This document shows, one piece after another, positions 44,946 through 59,966 of a stretch of DNA of 64,000 nt (the stretch's first letter is position 1; each line of letters starts with the position of its first letter). The position numbers were made by a program, and so were the translations under genes. The notes beneath the pieces are model-generated. The model was given only the letters and a program-made list of their open reading frames with translations, was not told the origin of the DNA and searched no databases. The DNA is from Eulemur rufifrons (Eukaryota; Chordata; Mammalia; Primates; Lemuridae), in contig NC_091009.1 in assembly GCF_041146395.1 (NCBI RefSeq), positions 2,685,001 to 2,749,000 of the forward strand, in the 5' to 3' direction.

Positions 44946-46629
44946 ATAACCCTAACCCTGAACATAACACCCAACCCTGTTCCTATTTCTCCCCTTAACA
45001 CGTAAACCTCACCGTGCGCCTAACTTTAACCTCTTATCCTAACGTTAATGCATAAACCATTTCCTGAGAACAACCCCTATCCCATAATTCTAACCCTATC
45101 TCCTAGTCATCACTGTGACACCTAATCCCTAACCCTAATTCTAAACCGCTAACCCTTTCCGTAACCCTACCTACAACCCTAACACTGACAGTAACCCTTA
45201 CTTCTAACCCCAACGCTATGCCTAACAAAAACCCTAACCCTTGACCCTAACCCTTCACCCTAACCCCTAAGCCTTACCCTAACCCTTAACCCTAATCCTA
45301 ATCCTAACCATTAAACCTAACCCTAGCTCTTAAAGCTAACCCTAAACCTTACCCTCACGACTAGACCTAACCCTGACACTAACCTAACACCTAACCCTAA
45401 CCAGAACCCCTAAAGCTAACCCTGAACCCTATCCCTAACCCTAGCAGTAAACTTTAACCCTAAACCTAAGCCCAACCCGTAACCCTAATCCTATACTTTT
45501 ACCCTAATACTAATCCCTAAACCTAACCCCTATACCTCACCCTAACTCTAACCCCAATCCTAATTCTAACCATACCCCTTCATAAAACACTAACTCCTAA
45601 CCGCTAACCCTAACACTAACCAAAAACCCTAATCACTAATCCCTAACCCTAACGCTTAACCTTTACCCTAACCGTTAACCCTCACCCTAAATCTTAACAC
45701 TGACCCTAACCTTAACCTTTAACTCTAAGCCTAACCCTTAACCCTACAGTAAGGAAGACCCTTAATGCTAATGGGATCCCTTATCCCTAACCCTAACACT
45801 ACAGCTAAAAATAACCCTAACCTTTGTTCCTTAAACCTAACCCCTAACACTTACTTTAACCCCAAACCCTAACCCTAATCCTAAGCATTAAACCTAACCC
45901 TATCTCTTAACCCTAACCCTAGCTCTTACCCTAACGCCTAGATCTAACCCTAAATCTAAACTACCGCCTAATCCTAACCTTAAGCCCTAATGCTAACTCT
46001 AACCCTGAACCCTAAACCTACCCGTAACCCTTTACACTAACCCTATCGGTGAACCTTAACCCTGACCCTAACCATTACCCGCACCCAAGCATTTAACCCT
46101 GACCCTACCCCTAATCCTTAATGATAACCCTAACACTAAACACTAACCCTAAGCCCAACACTTAACCCTAATCCTATCCCTTAACCCTAACCCTAGTCCT
46201 AACCCTAATGCTAACCCCTAAACGTAACCCTAACCGTGACCAGTAAACCTAACCCTAACCTCTAACCCAAACCATAGCACGTAACTCTAACCCTAAAACG
46301 AACCCTAACCCTAACCCTAACCCTAAACCCTAACTCTTAACCTTAACCCTAAGCGTTAACTCTCACGATAACCTTTAATCCTAACCCTAATCCTAATCTT
46401 CAACCCTAAACCTAACACTTAACCTTAACCCTGTACCTAACCCTAAAACTATACCAAACCCTAACCCCTCATCTTAACCCAAACCGGAAACCTCAACCCG
46501 AAACCAAAGTGTAACCGTTAAACCTAAGAGTAACCTTTAACCCTAACCCTAATCTGTAACCCTAAGCCCTCACCCTAACACTAAACTTCATCCTTAAACC
46601 TAACCATAATCCTAACCCTAAATCTAATT

Positions 46630-46847
46630 CTCAGACTTCTTGCTTTCTTAGAGTTTAGAAAGCCTGCAATCCTCCCATGCCATGCGTGAAAGGAGGCTCT
46701 ACCACTGTGTCCTGCATGAAACCGACGGGCCCATACCCAGAGTATGATAGAGTGGGTTCCCGGGTACAATCCCAGCCCCCTAAACTCCCCCCGCCCGCCT
46801 AATGCAGACAGGGCCCGTGCGCTAAGCATAAACAATACCTTTAACAG
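46630..46847 (+). repeat. Island 4
   Basis: It is marked by AAACCGACGGG in place of AAACCCACGGG. It is identical to island 7. Confidence 0.88.
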
Positions 46848-48500
46848 ATAACCCTAACCCTGAACATAACACCCAACCCTGTTCCTATTTCTCCCCTTAA
46901 CACGTAAACCTCACCGTGCGCCTAACTTTAACCTCTTATCCTAACGTTAATGCATAATCCATTTCCTGAGAACAACCCCTATCCCATAATTCTAACCCGA
47001 TCTCCTAGTCATCACTGTGACACCTAATCCCTAACCCTAATTCTAAACCGCTAACCCTAACCGTAACCCTACCTACAACCCTAACACTGACAGTAACCCT
47101 TACTTCTAAACCCAACGCTATGCCTAACAAAAACCCTAACCCTTGACCCTAACCCTTCACCCTAACCCCTAAGCCTTACCCTAACCCTTAACCCTAATCC
47201 TAATCCTAACCATTAAACCTAACCCTAGCTCTTAAAGCTAACCCTAAACCTTACCCTCACGACTAGACCTAACCCTGACACTAACCTAACACCTAACCCT
47301 AACCAGAACCCCTAAAGCTAACCCTGAACCCTATCCCTAACCCTAGCAGTAAACTTTAACCCTAAACCTAAGCCCAACCCGTAACCCTAATCCTATCCTT
47401 TTACCCTAAAACTAACCCCTAAACCTAACCCCTATACCTCACCCTAACTCTAACCCCAATCCTAATTCTAACCATACCCCTTCATAAAACACTAACTCCT
47501 AACCGCTAACCCTAACACTAACCAAAAACCCTAATCACTAATTCCTAACCCTAACGCTTAACCTTTACCCTAACCGTTAACCCTCACCCTAAATCTTAAC
47601 ACTGACCCTAATCTGAAACTTTAACTCTAAGCCTAACCCTTAACCCTACAGTAAGGAAGACCCTTAATGCTAATGGGATCCCTTATCCCTAACCCTAACA
47701 CTACAGCTAAAAATAACCCTAACCTTTGATCCTTAAACCTAACCCCTAACACTTACTTTAACCCCAAACCGTAACCCTATTCCTAAGCATTAAACCTAAC
47801 CCTATCTCTTAACCCTAACGCTAGCCCATACCCTAACACCTAGATCTAACCCTAAATCTAACCTACTGCCTAATCCTAAACTTAAGCCCTAATGCTAACT
47901 CTAACCCTGAACCCTAAACCTACCCGTAACCCTTAACACTAACCCTATCCATGAACCTAAACCCTGACCCTAATCATTAGCCGAACCCAAGCATTTAACC
48001 CTGACCCTAACCCTAATCCTTAATGATAACCCTAACACTAAACCCTAACCCTAAGCCCAACACTTAACCCTAATCCTATCCCTTAACCCTAACCCTAACC
48101 CTAACCCCTAAACGTAACCCTAACCGTGACCAGTAAACCTAACCCTAAACTCTAACACAAACCATAGCACATAACTCTAACCCTAAAACTAACCCTAACC
48201 CTAAACCTAACCCTAAACCCTAGTCTTAACCTTAACCCTAAGCGTTAACTCTCACGCTAACCTTTAATCCTAACCCTAATCCTAATCTTCAACTCTAAAC
48301 CTAACACTTAACCCTAACCCTGTACCAAACCTTAACCCCTCATCTTAACCCTAACGGTAAACCTCAACCCGAAACCAAAGTGTAACCGTTAAACCTAAGA
48401 GTAACCTTTAACCCTAACCCTAATCCCTAACCCTAAGCCCTCACCCTAACACTAAACTTCATCCTTAACCCTAAGCATAATCCTAACCCTAAATCTAATT

Positions 48501-48718
48501 CTCAGACTTCTTGCTTTCTTAGAGTTTAGAAAGCCTGCAATCCTCCCATGCCATGCGTGAAAGGAGGCTCTACCACTGTGTCCTGCATGAAACCGACGGG
48601 CCCATACCCAGAGTATGATAGAGTGGGTTCCCGGGTACAATCCCAGCCCCCTAAACTCCCCCCGGTCGCCTAATACAGACAGAGACCGTGCACTAAGCAT
48701 AAACAATACCTTTAACAG
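48501..48718 (+). repeat. Island 5
   Basis: This is the most diverged full copy, with CCGGTCGCC, TAATACAGAC, AGAGACCGTGCAC and AACAGGTAACCG. It is identical to island 8. Confidence 0.88.
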
Positions 48719-50382
48719 GTAACCGTAACCCAGAACATAACACCCAGCACTGTTCCTATTTCTCCCCTTAACACGTAAACCTCACCGTGCGCCTAACTTT
48801 AACCTCTTATCCTAACGTTAATGCATAATCCATTTCCTGAGAACAACCCCTATCCCATAATTCTAACCCGATCTCCTAGTCATCACTGTGACACCTAATC
48901 CCTAACCCTAATTCTTAACCGCTAACCCTAACCGTAACCCTACCTACAACCCTAACACTGACAGTAACCCTTACTTCTAACCCCAACGCTATGCCTAAAA
49001 AAACCCTAACCCTTGACCCTAACCCTTCACCCTAACCCCTAAGCCTTACCCTAACCCTTAACCCTAATCCGAATCCTAACCATTAAACCTAACCCTAGCT
49101 CTTAAAGCTAACCGTAAGCCTTACACTCACGACTAGACCTAACCCTGACACTAACCTAACACCTAACCCTAACCAGAACCCCTAAAGCTAACCCTGAACC
49201 CTATCCCTAACCCTAGCAGTAAACTTTAACCCTAAACCTAAGCCCAACCCGTAACCCTAATCCTATCCTTTTACCCTAAAACTAACCCCTAAACCTAACC
49301 CCTATACCTCACCCTAACTCTAACCCCAATCCTAATTCTAACCATACCCCTTCATAAAACACTAACTCCTAACCGCTAACCCTAACACTAACCAAAAACC
49401 CTAATCACTAATTCCTAACCCTAACGCTTAACCTTTACCCTAACCGTTAACCCTCACCGTAAATCTTAACACTGACCCTAACCTTCACCTTTAACTCTAA
49501 GCCTAACCCTTAACCCTACAGTAAGGAAGACCCTTAAGGCTAATGGGATCCCTTATCCCTAACCCTAACACTACAGCTACAAATAACCCTAACCTTTGAT
49601 CCTTAAACCTAACCCCTAACACTTACTTTAACCCCAAACCGTAACCCTAATCCTAAGCATTAAACCTAGCCCTATGTCTTAACCCTAACGCCAGCCCTTA
49701 CCCTAACGCATAGATCTAACCTTAAATCTAACCTACCGCCTAATCCTAACCTTAAGAGCTAATGCTAACACTAACCCTGAACCCTAAACCTACCCGTAAC
49801 CCTTAACACTAACCCTATCCCTGAACCTTAACCCTGACCCTAACCATTACCCGCACCCAAGCATTTAACCCTGACCCTACCACTAATCCTTAATGATAAC
49901 CCTAACACTAAACCTAACCCTAAGCCCAACACTTAACCCTATTCCTATCCCTTAACCCTAACCCTAATGCTAACCCCTAAACGTAACCCTAACCGTGACC
50001 AGTAAACCTAACCCTAAGCTCTAACACAAACCATAGCACATAACTCTAACCCTAAATCTAACCCTAACTCTAACCCTAAACCCTAACACTTAACCTATCC
50101 CCTAAGCGTTAACTCTCATGCTAACCTTTAATCCTGACCCTAATCCTAATCTTCAACCCTAAACCTAACACTTAACCCTAACCCTGTACCTAACCCTAAA
50201 ACTATACCAAACCCTAACCCCTCATCTTAACCCAAAACGGAAACCTCAACCAGAAACCAAAGTGTAACCGTTAAACCTAAGAGTAACCTTTAACCCTAAC
50301 CCTAATCTGTAACCCTAAGCCCTCACCCTAACACTAAACTTCATCCTTAACCCTAACCATAATCCTAACCCTAAATCTAATT

Positions 50383-50600
50383 CTCAGACTTCTTGCTTTC
50401 TTAGAGTTTAGAAAGCCTGCAATCCTCCCATGCCATGCGTGAAAGGAGGCTCTACCACTGTGTCCTGCATGAAACCCACGGGCCCATACCCAGAGTATGA
50501 TAGAGTGGGTTCCCGGGTACAATCCCAGCCCCCTAAACTCCCCCCGCCCGCCTAATGCAGACAGGGCCCGTGCGCTAAGCATAAACAATACCTTTAACAG
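50383..50600 (+). repeat. Island 6
   Basis: This copy has the common (consensus-like) sequence and is identical to island 9. The first duplication copy ends about 110 bp to its right. Confidence 0.88.
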
Positions 50601-52284
50601 ATAACCCTAACCCTGAACATAACACGCAACCCTGTTCCTATTTCTCCCCTTAACACGTAAACCTCACCGTGCGCCTAAATTTAACCGGTTATCCTAACGT
50701 TAATGCATAACCCATTTCCTGAGAACAACCCCTATCCCATAATTCTAACCCTATCTCCTAGTCATCACTGTGACACCTAATCCCTAACCCTAATTCTAAA
50801 CCGCTAACCCTTTCCGTAACCCTACCTACAACCCTAACACTGACAGTAACCCTTACTTCTAACCCCAACGCTATGCCTAACAAAAACCCTAACCCTTGAC
50901 CCTAACCCTTCACCCTAACCCCTAAGCCTTACCCTAACCCTTAACCCTAATCCTAATCCTAACCATTAAACCTAACCCTAGCTCTTAAAGCTAACCCTAA
51001 ACCTTACCCTCACGACTAGACCTAACCCTGACACTAACCTAACACCTAACCCTAACCAGAACCCCTAAAGCTAACCCTGAACCCTATCCCTAACCCTAGC
51101 AGTAAACTTTAACCCTAAACCTAAGCCCAACCCGTAACCCTAATCCTATACTTTTACCCTAATACTAATCCCTAAACCTAACCCCTATACCTCACCCTAA
51201 CTCTAACCCCAATCCTAATTCTAACCATACCCCTTCATAAAACACTAACTCCTAACCGCTAACCCTAACACTAACCAAAAACCCTAATCACTAATCCCTA
51301 ACCCTAACGCTTAACCTTTACCCTAACCGTTAACCCTCACCCTAAATCTTAACACTGACCCTAACCTTAACCTTTAACTCTAAGCCTAACCCTTAACCCT
51401 ACAGTAAGGAAGACCCTTAATGCTAATGGGATCCCTTATCCCTAACCCTAACACTACAGCTAAAAATAACCCTAACCTTTGTTCCTTAAACCTAACCCCT
51501 AACACTTACTTTAACCCCAAACCCTAACCCTAATCCTAAGCATTAAACCTAACCCTATCTCTTAACCCTAACCCTAGCTCTTACCCTAACGCCTAGATCT
51601 AACCCTAAATCTAAACTACCGCCTAATCCTAACCTTAAGCCCTAATGCTAACTCTAACCCTGAACCCTAAACCTACCCGTAACCCTTTACACTAACCCTA
51701 TCGGTGAACCTTAACCCTGACCCTAACCATTACCCGCACCCAAGCATTTAACCCTGACCCTACCCCTAATCCTTAATGATAACCCTAACACTAAACACTA
51801 ACCCTAAGCCCAACACTTAACCCTAATCCTATCCCTTAACCCTAACCCTAGTCCTAACCCTAATGCTAACCCCTAAACGTAACCCTAACCGTGACCAGTA
51901 AACCTAACCCTAACCTCTAACCCAAACCATAGCACGTAACTCTAACCCTAAAACGAACCCTAACCCTAACCCTAACCCTAAACCCTAACTCTTAACCTTA
52001 ACCCTAAGCGTTAACTCTCACGATAACCTTTAATCCTAACCCTAATCCTAATCTTCAACCCTAAACCTAACACTTAACCTTAACCCTGTACCTAACCCTA
52101 AAACTATACCAAACCCTAACCCCTCATCTTAACCCAAACCGGAAACCTCAACCCGAAACCAAAGTGTAACCGTTAAACCTAAGAGTAACCTTTAACCCTA
52201 ACCCTAATCTGTAACCCTAAGCCCTCACCCTAACACTAAACTTCATCCTTAAACCTAACCATAATCCTAACCCTAAATCTAATT

Positions 52285-52502
52285 CTCAGACTTCTTGCTT
52301 TCTTAGAGTTTAGAAAGCCTGCAATCCTCCCATGCCATGCGTGAAAGGAGGCTCTACCACTGTGTCCTGCATGAAACCGACGGGCCCATACCCAGAGTAT
52401 GATAGAGTGGGTTCCCGGGTACAATCCCAGCCCCCTAAACTCCCCCCGCCCGCCTAATGCAGACAGGGCCCGTGCGCTAAGCATAAACAATACCTTTAAC
52501 AG
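52285..52502 (+). repeat. Island 7
   Basis: Duplicate of island 4, including AAACCGACGGG. Confidence 0.88.
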
Positions 52503-54155
52503 ATAACCCTAACCCTGAACATAACACCCAACCCTGTTCCTATTTCTCCCCTTAACACGTAAACCTCACCGTGCGCCTAACTTTAACCTCTTATCCTAAC
52601 GTTAATGCATAATCCATTTCCTGAGAACAACCCCTATCCCATAATTCTAACCCGATCTCCTAGTCATCACTGTGACACCTAATCCCTAACCCTAATTCTA
52701 AACCGCTAACCCTAACCGTAACCCTACCTACAACCCTAACACTGACAGTAACCCTTACTTCTAAACCCAACGCTATGCCTAACAAAAACCCTAACCCTTG
52801 ACCCTAACCCTTCACCCTAACCCCTAAGCCTTACCCTAACCCTTAACCCTAATCCTAATCCTAACCATTAAACCTAACCCTAGCTCTTAAAGCTAACCCT
52901 AAACCTTACCCTCACGACTAGACCTAACCCTGACACTAACCTAACACCTAACCCTAACCAGAACCCCTAAAGCTAACCCTGAACCCTATCCCTAACCCTA
53001 GCAGTAAACTTTAACCCTAAACCTAAGCCCAACCCGTAACCCTAATCCTATCCTTTTACCCTAAAACTAACCCCTAAACCTAACCCCTATACCTCACCCT
53101 AACTCTAACCCCAATCCTAATTCTAACCATACCCCTTCATAAAACACTAACTCCTAACCGCTAACCCTAACACTAACCAAAAACCCTAATCACTAATTCC
53201 TAACCCTAACGCTTAACCTTTACCCTAACCGTTAACCCTCACCCTAAATCTTAACACTGACCCTAATCTGAAACTTTAACTCTAAGCCTAACCCTTAACC
53301 CTACAGTAAGGAAGACCCTTAATGCTAATGGGATCCCTTATCCCTAACCCTAACACTACAGCTAAAAATAACCCTAACCTTTGATCCTTAAACCTAACCC
53401 CTAACACTTACTTTAACCCCAAACCGTAACCCTATTCCTAAGCATTAAACCTAACCCTATCTCTTAACCCTAACGCTAGCCCATACCCTAACACCTAGAT
53501 CTAACCCTAAATCTAACCTACTGCCTAATCCTAAACTTAAGCCCTAATGCTAACTCTAACCCTGAACCCTAAACCTACCCGTAACCCTTAACACTAACCC
53601 TATCCATGAACCTAAACCCTGACCCTAATCATTAGCCGAACCCAAGCATTTAACCCTGACCCTAACCCTAATCCTTAATGATAACCCTAACACTAAACCC
53701 TAACCCTAAGCCCAACACTTAACCCTAATCCTATCCCTTAACCCTAACCCTAACCCTAACCCCTAAACGTAACCCTAACCGTGACCAGTAAACCTAACCC
53801 TAAACTCTAACACAAACCATAGCACATAACTCTAACCCTAAAACTAACCCTAACCCTAAACCTAACCCTAAACCCTAGTCTTAACCTTAACCCTAAGCGT
53901 TAACTCTCACGCTAACCTTTAATCCTAACCCTAATCCTAATCTTCAACTCTAAACCTAACACTTAACCCTAACCCTGTACCAAACCTTAACCCCTCATCT
54001 TAACCCTAACGGTAAACCTCAACCCGAAACCAAAGTGTAACCGTTAAACCTAAGAGTAACCTTTAACCCTAACCCTAATCCCTAACCCTAAGCCCTCACC
54101 CTAACACTAAACTTCATCCTTAACCCTAAGCATAATCCTAACCCTAAATCTAATT

Positions 54156-54373
54156 CTCAGACTTCTTGCTTTCTTAGAGTTTAGAAAGCCTGCAATCCTC
54201 CCATGCCATGCGTGAAAGGAGGCTCTACCACTGTGTCCTGCATGAAACCGACGGGCCCATACCCAGAGTATGATAGAGTGGGTTCCCGGGTACAATCCCA
54301 GCCCCCTAAACTCCCCCCGGTCGCCTAATACAGACAGAGACCGTGCACTAAGCATAAACAATACCTTTAACAG
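54156..54373 (+). repeat. Island 8
   Basis: Duplicate of island 5, including all its private changes. Confidence 0.88.
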
Positions 54374-56037
54374 GTAACCGTAACCCAGAACATAACACCC
54401 AGCACTGTTCCTATTTCTCCCCTTAACACGTAAACCTCACCGTGCGCCTAACTTTAACCTCTTATCCTAACGTTAATGCATAATCCATTTCCTGAGAACA
54501 ACCCCTATCCCATAATTCTAACCCGATCTCCTAGTCATCACTGTGACACCTAATCCCTAACCCTAATTCTTAACCGCTAACCCTAACCGTAACCCTACCT
54601 ACAACCCTAACACTGACAGTAACCCTTACTTCTAACCCCAACGCTATGCCTAAAAAAACCCTAACCCTTGACCCTAACCCTTCACCCTAACCCCTAAGCC
54701 TTACCCTAACCCTTAACCCTAATCCGAATCCTAACCATTAAACCTAACCCTAGCTCTTAAAGCTAACCGTAAGCCTTACACTCACGACTAGACCTAACCC
54801 TGACACTAACCTAACACCTAACCCTAACCAGAACCCCTAAAGCTAACCCTGAACCCTATCCCTAACCCTAGCAGTAAACTTTAACCCTAAACCTAAGCCC
54901 AACCCGTAACCCTAATCCTATCCTTTTACCCTAAAACTAACCCCTAAACCTAACCCCTATACCTCACCCTAACTCTAACCCCAATCCTAATTCTAACCAT
55001 ACCCCTTCATAAAACACTAACTCCTAACCGCTAACCCTAACACTAACCAAAAACCCTAATCACTAATTCCTAACCCTAACGCTTAACCTTTACCCTAACC
55101 GTTAACCCTCACCGTAAATCTTAACACTGACCCTAACCTTCACCTTTAACTCTAAGCCTAACCCTTAACCCTACAGTAAGGAAGACCCTTAAGGCTAATG
55201 GGATCCCTTATCCCTAACCCTAACACTACAGCTACAAATAACCCTAACCTTTGATCCTTAAACCTAACCCCTAACACTTACTTTAACCCCAAACCGTAAC
55301 CCTAATCCTAAGCATTAAACCTAGCCCTATGTCTTAACCCTAACGCCAGCCCTTACCCTAACGCATAGATCTAACCTTAAATCTAACCTACCGCCTAATC
55401 CTAACCTTAAGAGCTAATGCTAACACTAACCCTGAACCCTAAACCTACCCGTAACCCTTAACACTAACCCTATCCCTGAACCTTAACCCTGACCCTAACC
55501 ATTACCCGCACCCAAGCATTTAACCCTGACCCTACCACTAATCCTTAATGATAACCCTAACACTAAACCTAACCCTAAGCCCAACACTTAACCCTATTCC
55601 TATCCCTTAACCCTAACCCTAATGCTAACCCCTAAACGTAACCCTAACCGTGACCAGTAAACCTAACCCTAAGCTCTAACACAAACCATAGCACATAACT
55701 CTAACCCTAAATCTAACCCTAACTCTAACCCTAAACCCTAACACTTAACCTATCCCCTAAGCGTTAACTCTCATGCTAACCTTTAATCCTGACCCTAATC
55801 CTAATCTTCAACCCTAAACCTAACACTTAACCCTAACCCTGTACCTAACCCTAAAACTATACCAAACCCTAACCCCTCATCTTAACCCAAAACGGAAACC
55901 TCAACCAGAAACCAAAGTGTAACCGTTAAACCTAAGAGTAACCTTTAACCCTAACCCTAATCTGTAACCCTAAGCCCTCACCCTAACACTAAACTTCATC
56001 CTTAACCCTAACCATAATCCTAACCCTAAATCTAATT

Positions 56038-56255
56038 CTCAGACTTCTTGCTTTCTTAGAGTTTAGAAAGCCTGCAATCCTCCCATGCCATGCGTGAAAG
56101 GAGGCTCTACCACTGTGTCCTGCATGAAACCCACGGGCCCATACCCAGAGTATGATAGAGTGGGTTCCCGGGTACAATCCCAGCCCCCTAAACTCCCCCC
56201 GCCCGCCTAATGCAGACAGGGCCCGTGCGCTAAGCATAAACAATACCTTTAACAG
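56038..56255 (+). repeat. Island 9
   Basis: Duplicate of island 6. To its right a unit variant appears that lacks about 15 bp (CCCTTGACCCTAAGCCCTAAG near 56550), shared with the next unit near 58400. Confidence 0.88.
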
Positions 56256-57890
56256 ATAACCCTAACCCTGAACATAACACGCAACCCTGTTCCTATTTCT
56301 CCCCTTAACACGTAAACCTCACCGTGCGCCTAAATTTAACCGGTTATCCTAACGTTAATGCATAACCCATTTCCTGAGAACAACCCCTATCCCATAATTC
56401 TAACCCTATCTCCTAGTCATCACTGTGACACCTAATCCCTAACCCTAATTCTAAACTGCTAACCCTAACCGTAACCCTACCTACAACCCTAACACTGACA
56501 GTAACCCTTACTTCTAACCCCAACGCTATGCCTAACAAATGCCCTAACCCTTGACCCTAAGCCCTAAGCCTTACGCTAACCCTTAACCCTAATCCTAATA
56601 CTAACCATTAAACCTAACCCTAGCTCTTAAAGCTAACCCTAAACCTTACCCTCACGACTAGACCTAACCCTGACACTAACCTAACACCTAATCCTAACCA
56701 GAACCCCTAAAGCTAACCCTGAACCCTATCCCTAACCCTAGCAGTAAACTTTAACCCTAAACCTAAGCCCAACCCGTAACCCTAATGCTATCCTTTTACC
56801 CTAAAACTAACCCCTAAACCTAACCCCTATACCTCACCCTAACTCTAAACCCAATCCTAATTCTAACCATACCCCTTCATAAAACACTAACTCCTAACCG
56901 CTAACCCTAACACTAACCAAAAACCCTAATCACTAATCCCTAACCCTAACGCTTAACCTTTACCCTAACCGTTAACCCTCACCCTAAATCTTAACACTGA
57001 CCCTAACCTTCACCTTTAACTCTAAGACTAACCCTTAACCCTACAGTAAGGAAGACCCTTAATGCTAATGGGATCCCTTATCCCTAAGCCTAACACTACA
57101 GCTAAAAATAACCCTAACCTTTGATCCTTAAACCTAACCCCTAACACTTACTTTAACCCCAAACCCTAACCCTATTCCTAAGCATTAAACCTAACCCTAT
57201 CTCTTAACCCTAACGCTAGCCCATACCCTAACACCTAGATCTAACCCTAAATCTAACCTACTGCCTAATCCTAACCTTAAGCCCTAATGCTAACTCTAAC
57301 CCTGAACCCAAAACCTACCCGTAACCCTTAACACTAACCCTATCCGTGAACCTAAACCCTGACCCTAACCATTACACGAAACCAAGCATTTAACCCTGAC
57401 CCTAACCCTAATCCTTAATGATAACCCTAACACTAAACCCTAACCCTAAGCCCAACACTTAACCCTAATCCTATCCCTTAACCCTAACCCTAACCCTAAC
57501 CCTAATGCTAACCACTAAACGTAACCCTAACCGTGAGCAGTAAACCTAACCCTAAACTCTAACACAAACCATAGCACATAACCCTAACCCTAAACCTAAC
57601 CCTAAACCCTAACTCTTAACCTTAACCCTAAGTGTGAACTCTCACGCTAACCTTTAATCCTAACCCTAATCCTAATCTTCAACCCTAAACCTAACACTTA
57701 ACCCTAACCCTGTACCAAACCCTAACCCCTCATCTTAAACCTAACCGTAAATCTCAACCCTAAACCAAAGTGTAACCGTTAAACCTAAGAGTAACCTTTA
57801 ACCCTTACCCTAATCCCTAACCCTAAGCCCTCACCCTAACACTAAACTTCATCCTTAACCCTAACCATAATCCTAACCCTAAATCTAATT

Positions 57891-58108
57891 CTCAGACTTC
57901 TTGCTTTCTTAGAGTTTAGAAAGCCTGCAATCCTCCCATGCCATGCGTGAAAGGAGGCTCTACCACTGTGTCCTGCATGAAACCCACGGGCCCATACCCA
58001 GAGTATGATAGAGTGGGTTCCCGGGTACAATCCCAGCCCCCTAAACTCCCCCCGCCCACCTAATGCAGACAGGGCCCGTGCGCTAAGCATAAACAATACC
58101 TTTAACAG
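57891..58108 (+). repeat. Island 10
   Basis: It reads CGCCCACC where others have CGCCCGCC. Its right neighbour carries the same 15-bp deletion as the unit after island 9. Confidence 0.88.
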
Positions 58109-59748
58109 ATAACCCTAACCCTGAACATAACACGCAACCCTGTTCCTATTTCTCCCCTTAACACGTAAACCTCACCGTGCGCCTAACTTTAACCGGTTAT
58201 CCTAACGTTAATGCATAACCCATTTCCTGAGAACAACCCCTATCCCATAATTCTAACCCTATCTCCTAGTCATCACTGTGACACCTAATCCCTAACGCTA
58301 ATTCTAAACTGCTAACCCTAACCGTAACCCTACCTACAACCCTAACACTGACAGTAACCCTTACTTCTAACCCGAACGCAATGCCTAACAAATACCCTAA
58401 ACCTTGACCCTAAGCCCTAAGCCTTACGCTAACCGTTAACCCTAATCCTAATCCTAACCATTAAACCTAACCCTAGCTCTTAAAGCTAACCCTAAACCTT
58501 ACCCTCACGACTAGACCTAACCCTGACACTAACCTAACACCTAACCCTAACCAGAACCCCTAAAGCTAACCCTGAACCCTATCCCTAACCCTAGCAGTAA
58601 ACTTTAACCCTAAACCTAAGCCCAACCCGTAACCCTAATCCTATCCTTTTACCCTAAAACTAACCCCTAAACCTAACCCCTATACCTCACCCTAACTATA
58701 ACCCCAATCCTAATTCTAACCATACCCCTTCATAAAACACTAACCCTAACCGCTAACCCTAACACTAACCAAAAACCCGAATCACTAATCCCTAACCCTA
58801 ACGCTTAACCTTTACCCTAACCGTTAACCCTCACCCTAAATCTTAACACTGACCCTAACCTTCACCTTTAACTCTAAGCCTAACCCTTAACCCTACAGTA
58901 AGGAAGACCCTTAATGCTAATGGGATCCCTTATCCCTAACCCTAACACTACAGCTAAAAATAACCCTAACCTTGGATCCTTAAACCTAACCCCTAACACT
59001 TACTTTAACCCCAAACACTAACCCTAATCCTAAGCATTAAACCTAACCCTATCTCTTAACCCTAACGCTAGCCCTTACCCTAACGCCTAGATCTAACCCT
59101 AAATCTAACCTACCGCCTAATCCTAACCTTAAGCCCTAATGCTAACTCTAACCCTGAACCCTAAACCTACCCATAACCCTTAACACTAACCCTATCCGTG
59201 AACCTTAACCCTGATCTTAACCATTACACGCACCCAAGCATTTAACCCTGACCCTACCCCTAATCATTAATGATAACCCTAACACTAAACCCTAACCCTA
59301 AGCCCAACACTTAACCCTAATCCTATCCGTTAACCCTAACCCTAATGCTAACCCCTAAACGTAACTCTCACCGTGACCAGTAAACCTAACCCTAACCTCT
59401 AACACAAACCATAGCACATAACTCTAACCCTAAAACTAACCTTAACCCTAAACCTAACCCTAAACCCTAACTCTTAACCTTAACCCTAAGCGTTAACTCT
59501 CACGCTAACCTTTAATCCTAACCCTAATCCTAATCTTCAACCCTAAACCTAACACTTAACCCTAACCCTGTACCTAACCCTAACCCCTCATCTTAACCCT
59601 AACCGTAAACCTCAACTCGAAACCAAAGTGTAACCATTAAAGCTAAGAGTAACCTTTAACCCTAACCCTAATCCCTAACCCTAAGCCCTCCCCCTAACAC
59701 TAAACTTCATCCTTAACCCTAACCATAATCCTAACCCTAAATCTAATT

Positions 59749-59966
59749 CTCAGACTTCTTGCTTTCTTAGAGTTTAGAAAGCCTGCAATCCTCCCATGCC
59801 ATGCGTGAAAGGAGGCTCTACCACTGTGTCCTGCATGAAACCCACGGGCCCATACCCAGAGTATGATAGAGTGGGTTCCCGGGTACAATCCCAGCCCCCT
59901 AAACTCCCACCGCCCGTCTAATGCAGACAGGGCCCGTGCGCTAAGCATAAACAATACCTTTAACAG
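59749..59966 (+). repeat. Island 11
   Basis: It reads CTCCCACCGCCCGTC in the C-rich part. Confidence 0.88.

Larger units (their letters stand above)
45059..50713 (+). repeat. 5655-bp tandem duplication, copy 1 (three telomere-like units)
   Basis: Copy 1 contains islands 4, 5 and 6. Every site I compared with the sequence 5655 bp to the right is identical, including rare variants such as AACCCTTTCCG (45151), TTCTAAACCCAACG (47104) and GCATAGATC (49709). Identity at this offset starts between about 45058 and 45150. Confidence 0.88.
50714..56368 (+). repeat. 5655-bp tandem duplication, copy 2
   Basis: Copy 2 contains islands 7, 8 and 9. Identity with the sequence 5655 bp to the left ends near 56452, where AAACTGCTAACCCTAACCG differs from AAACCGCTAACCCTTTCCG. 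No difference was found at the sites I compared between the copies. Confidence 0.88.
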
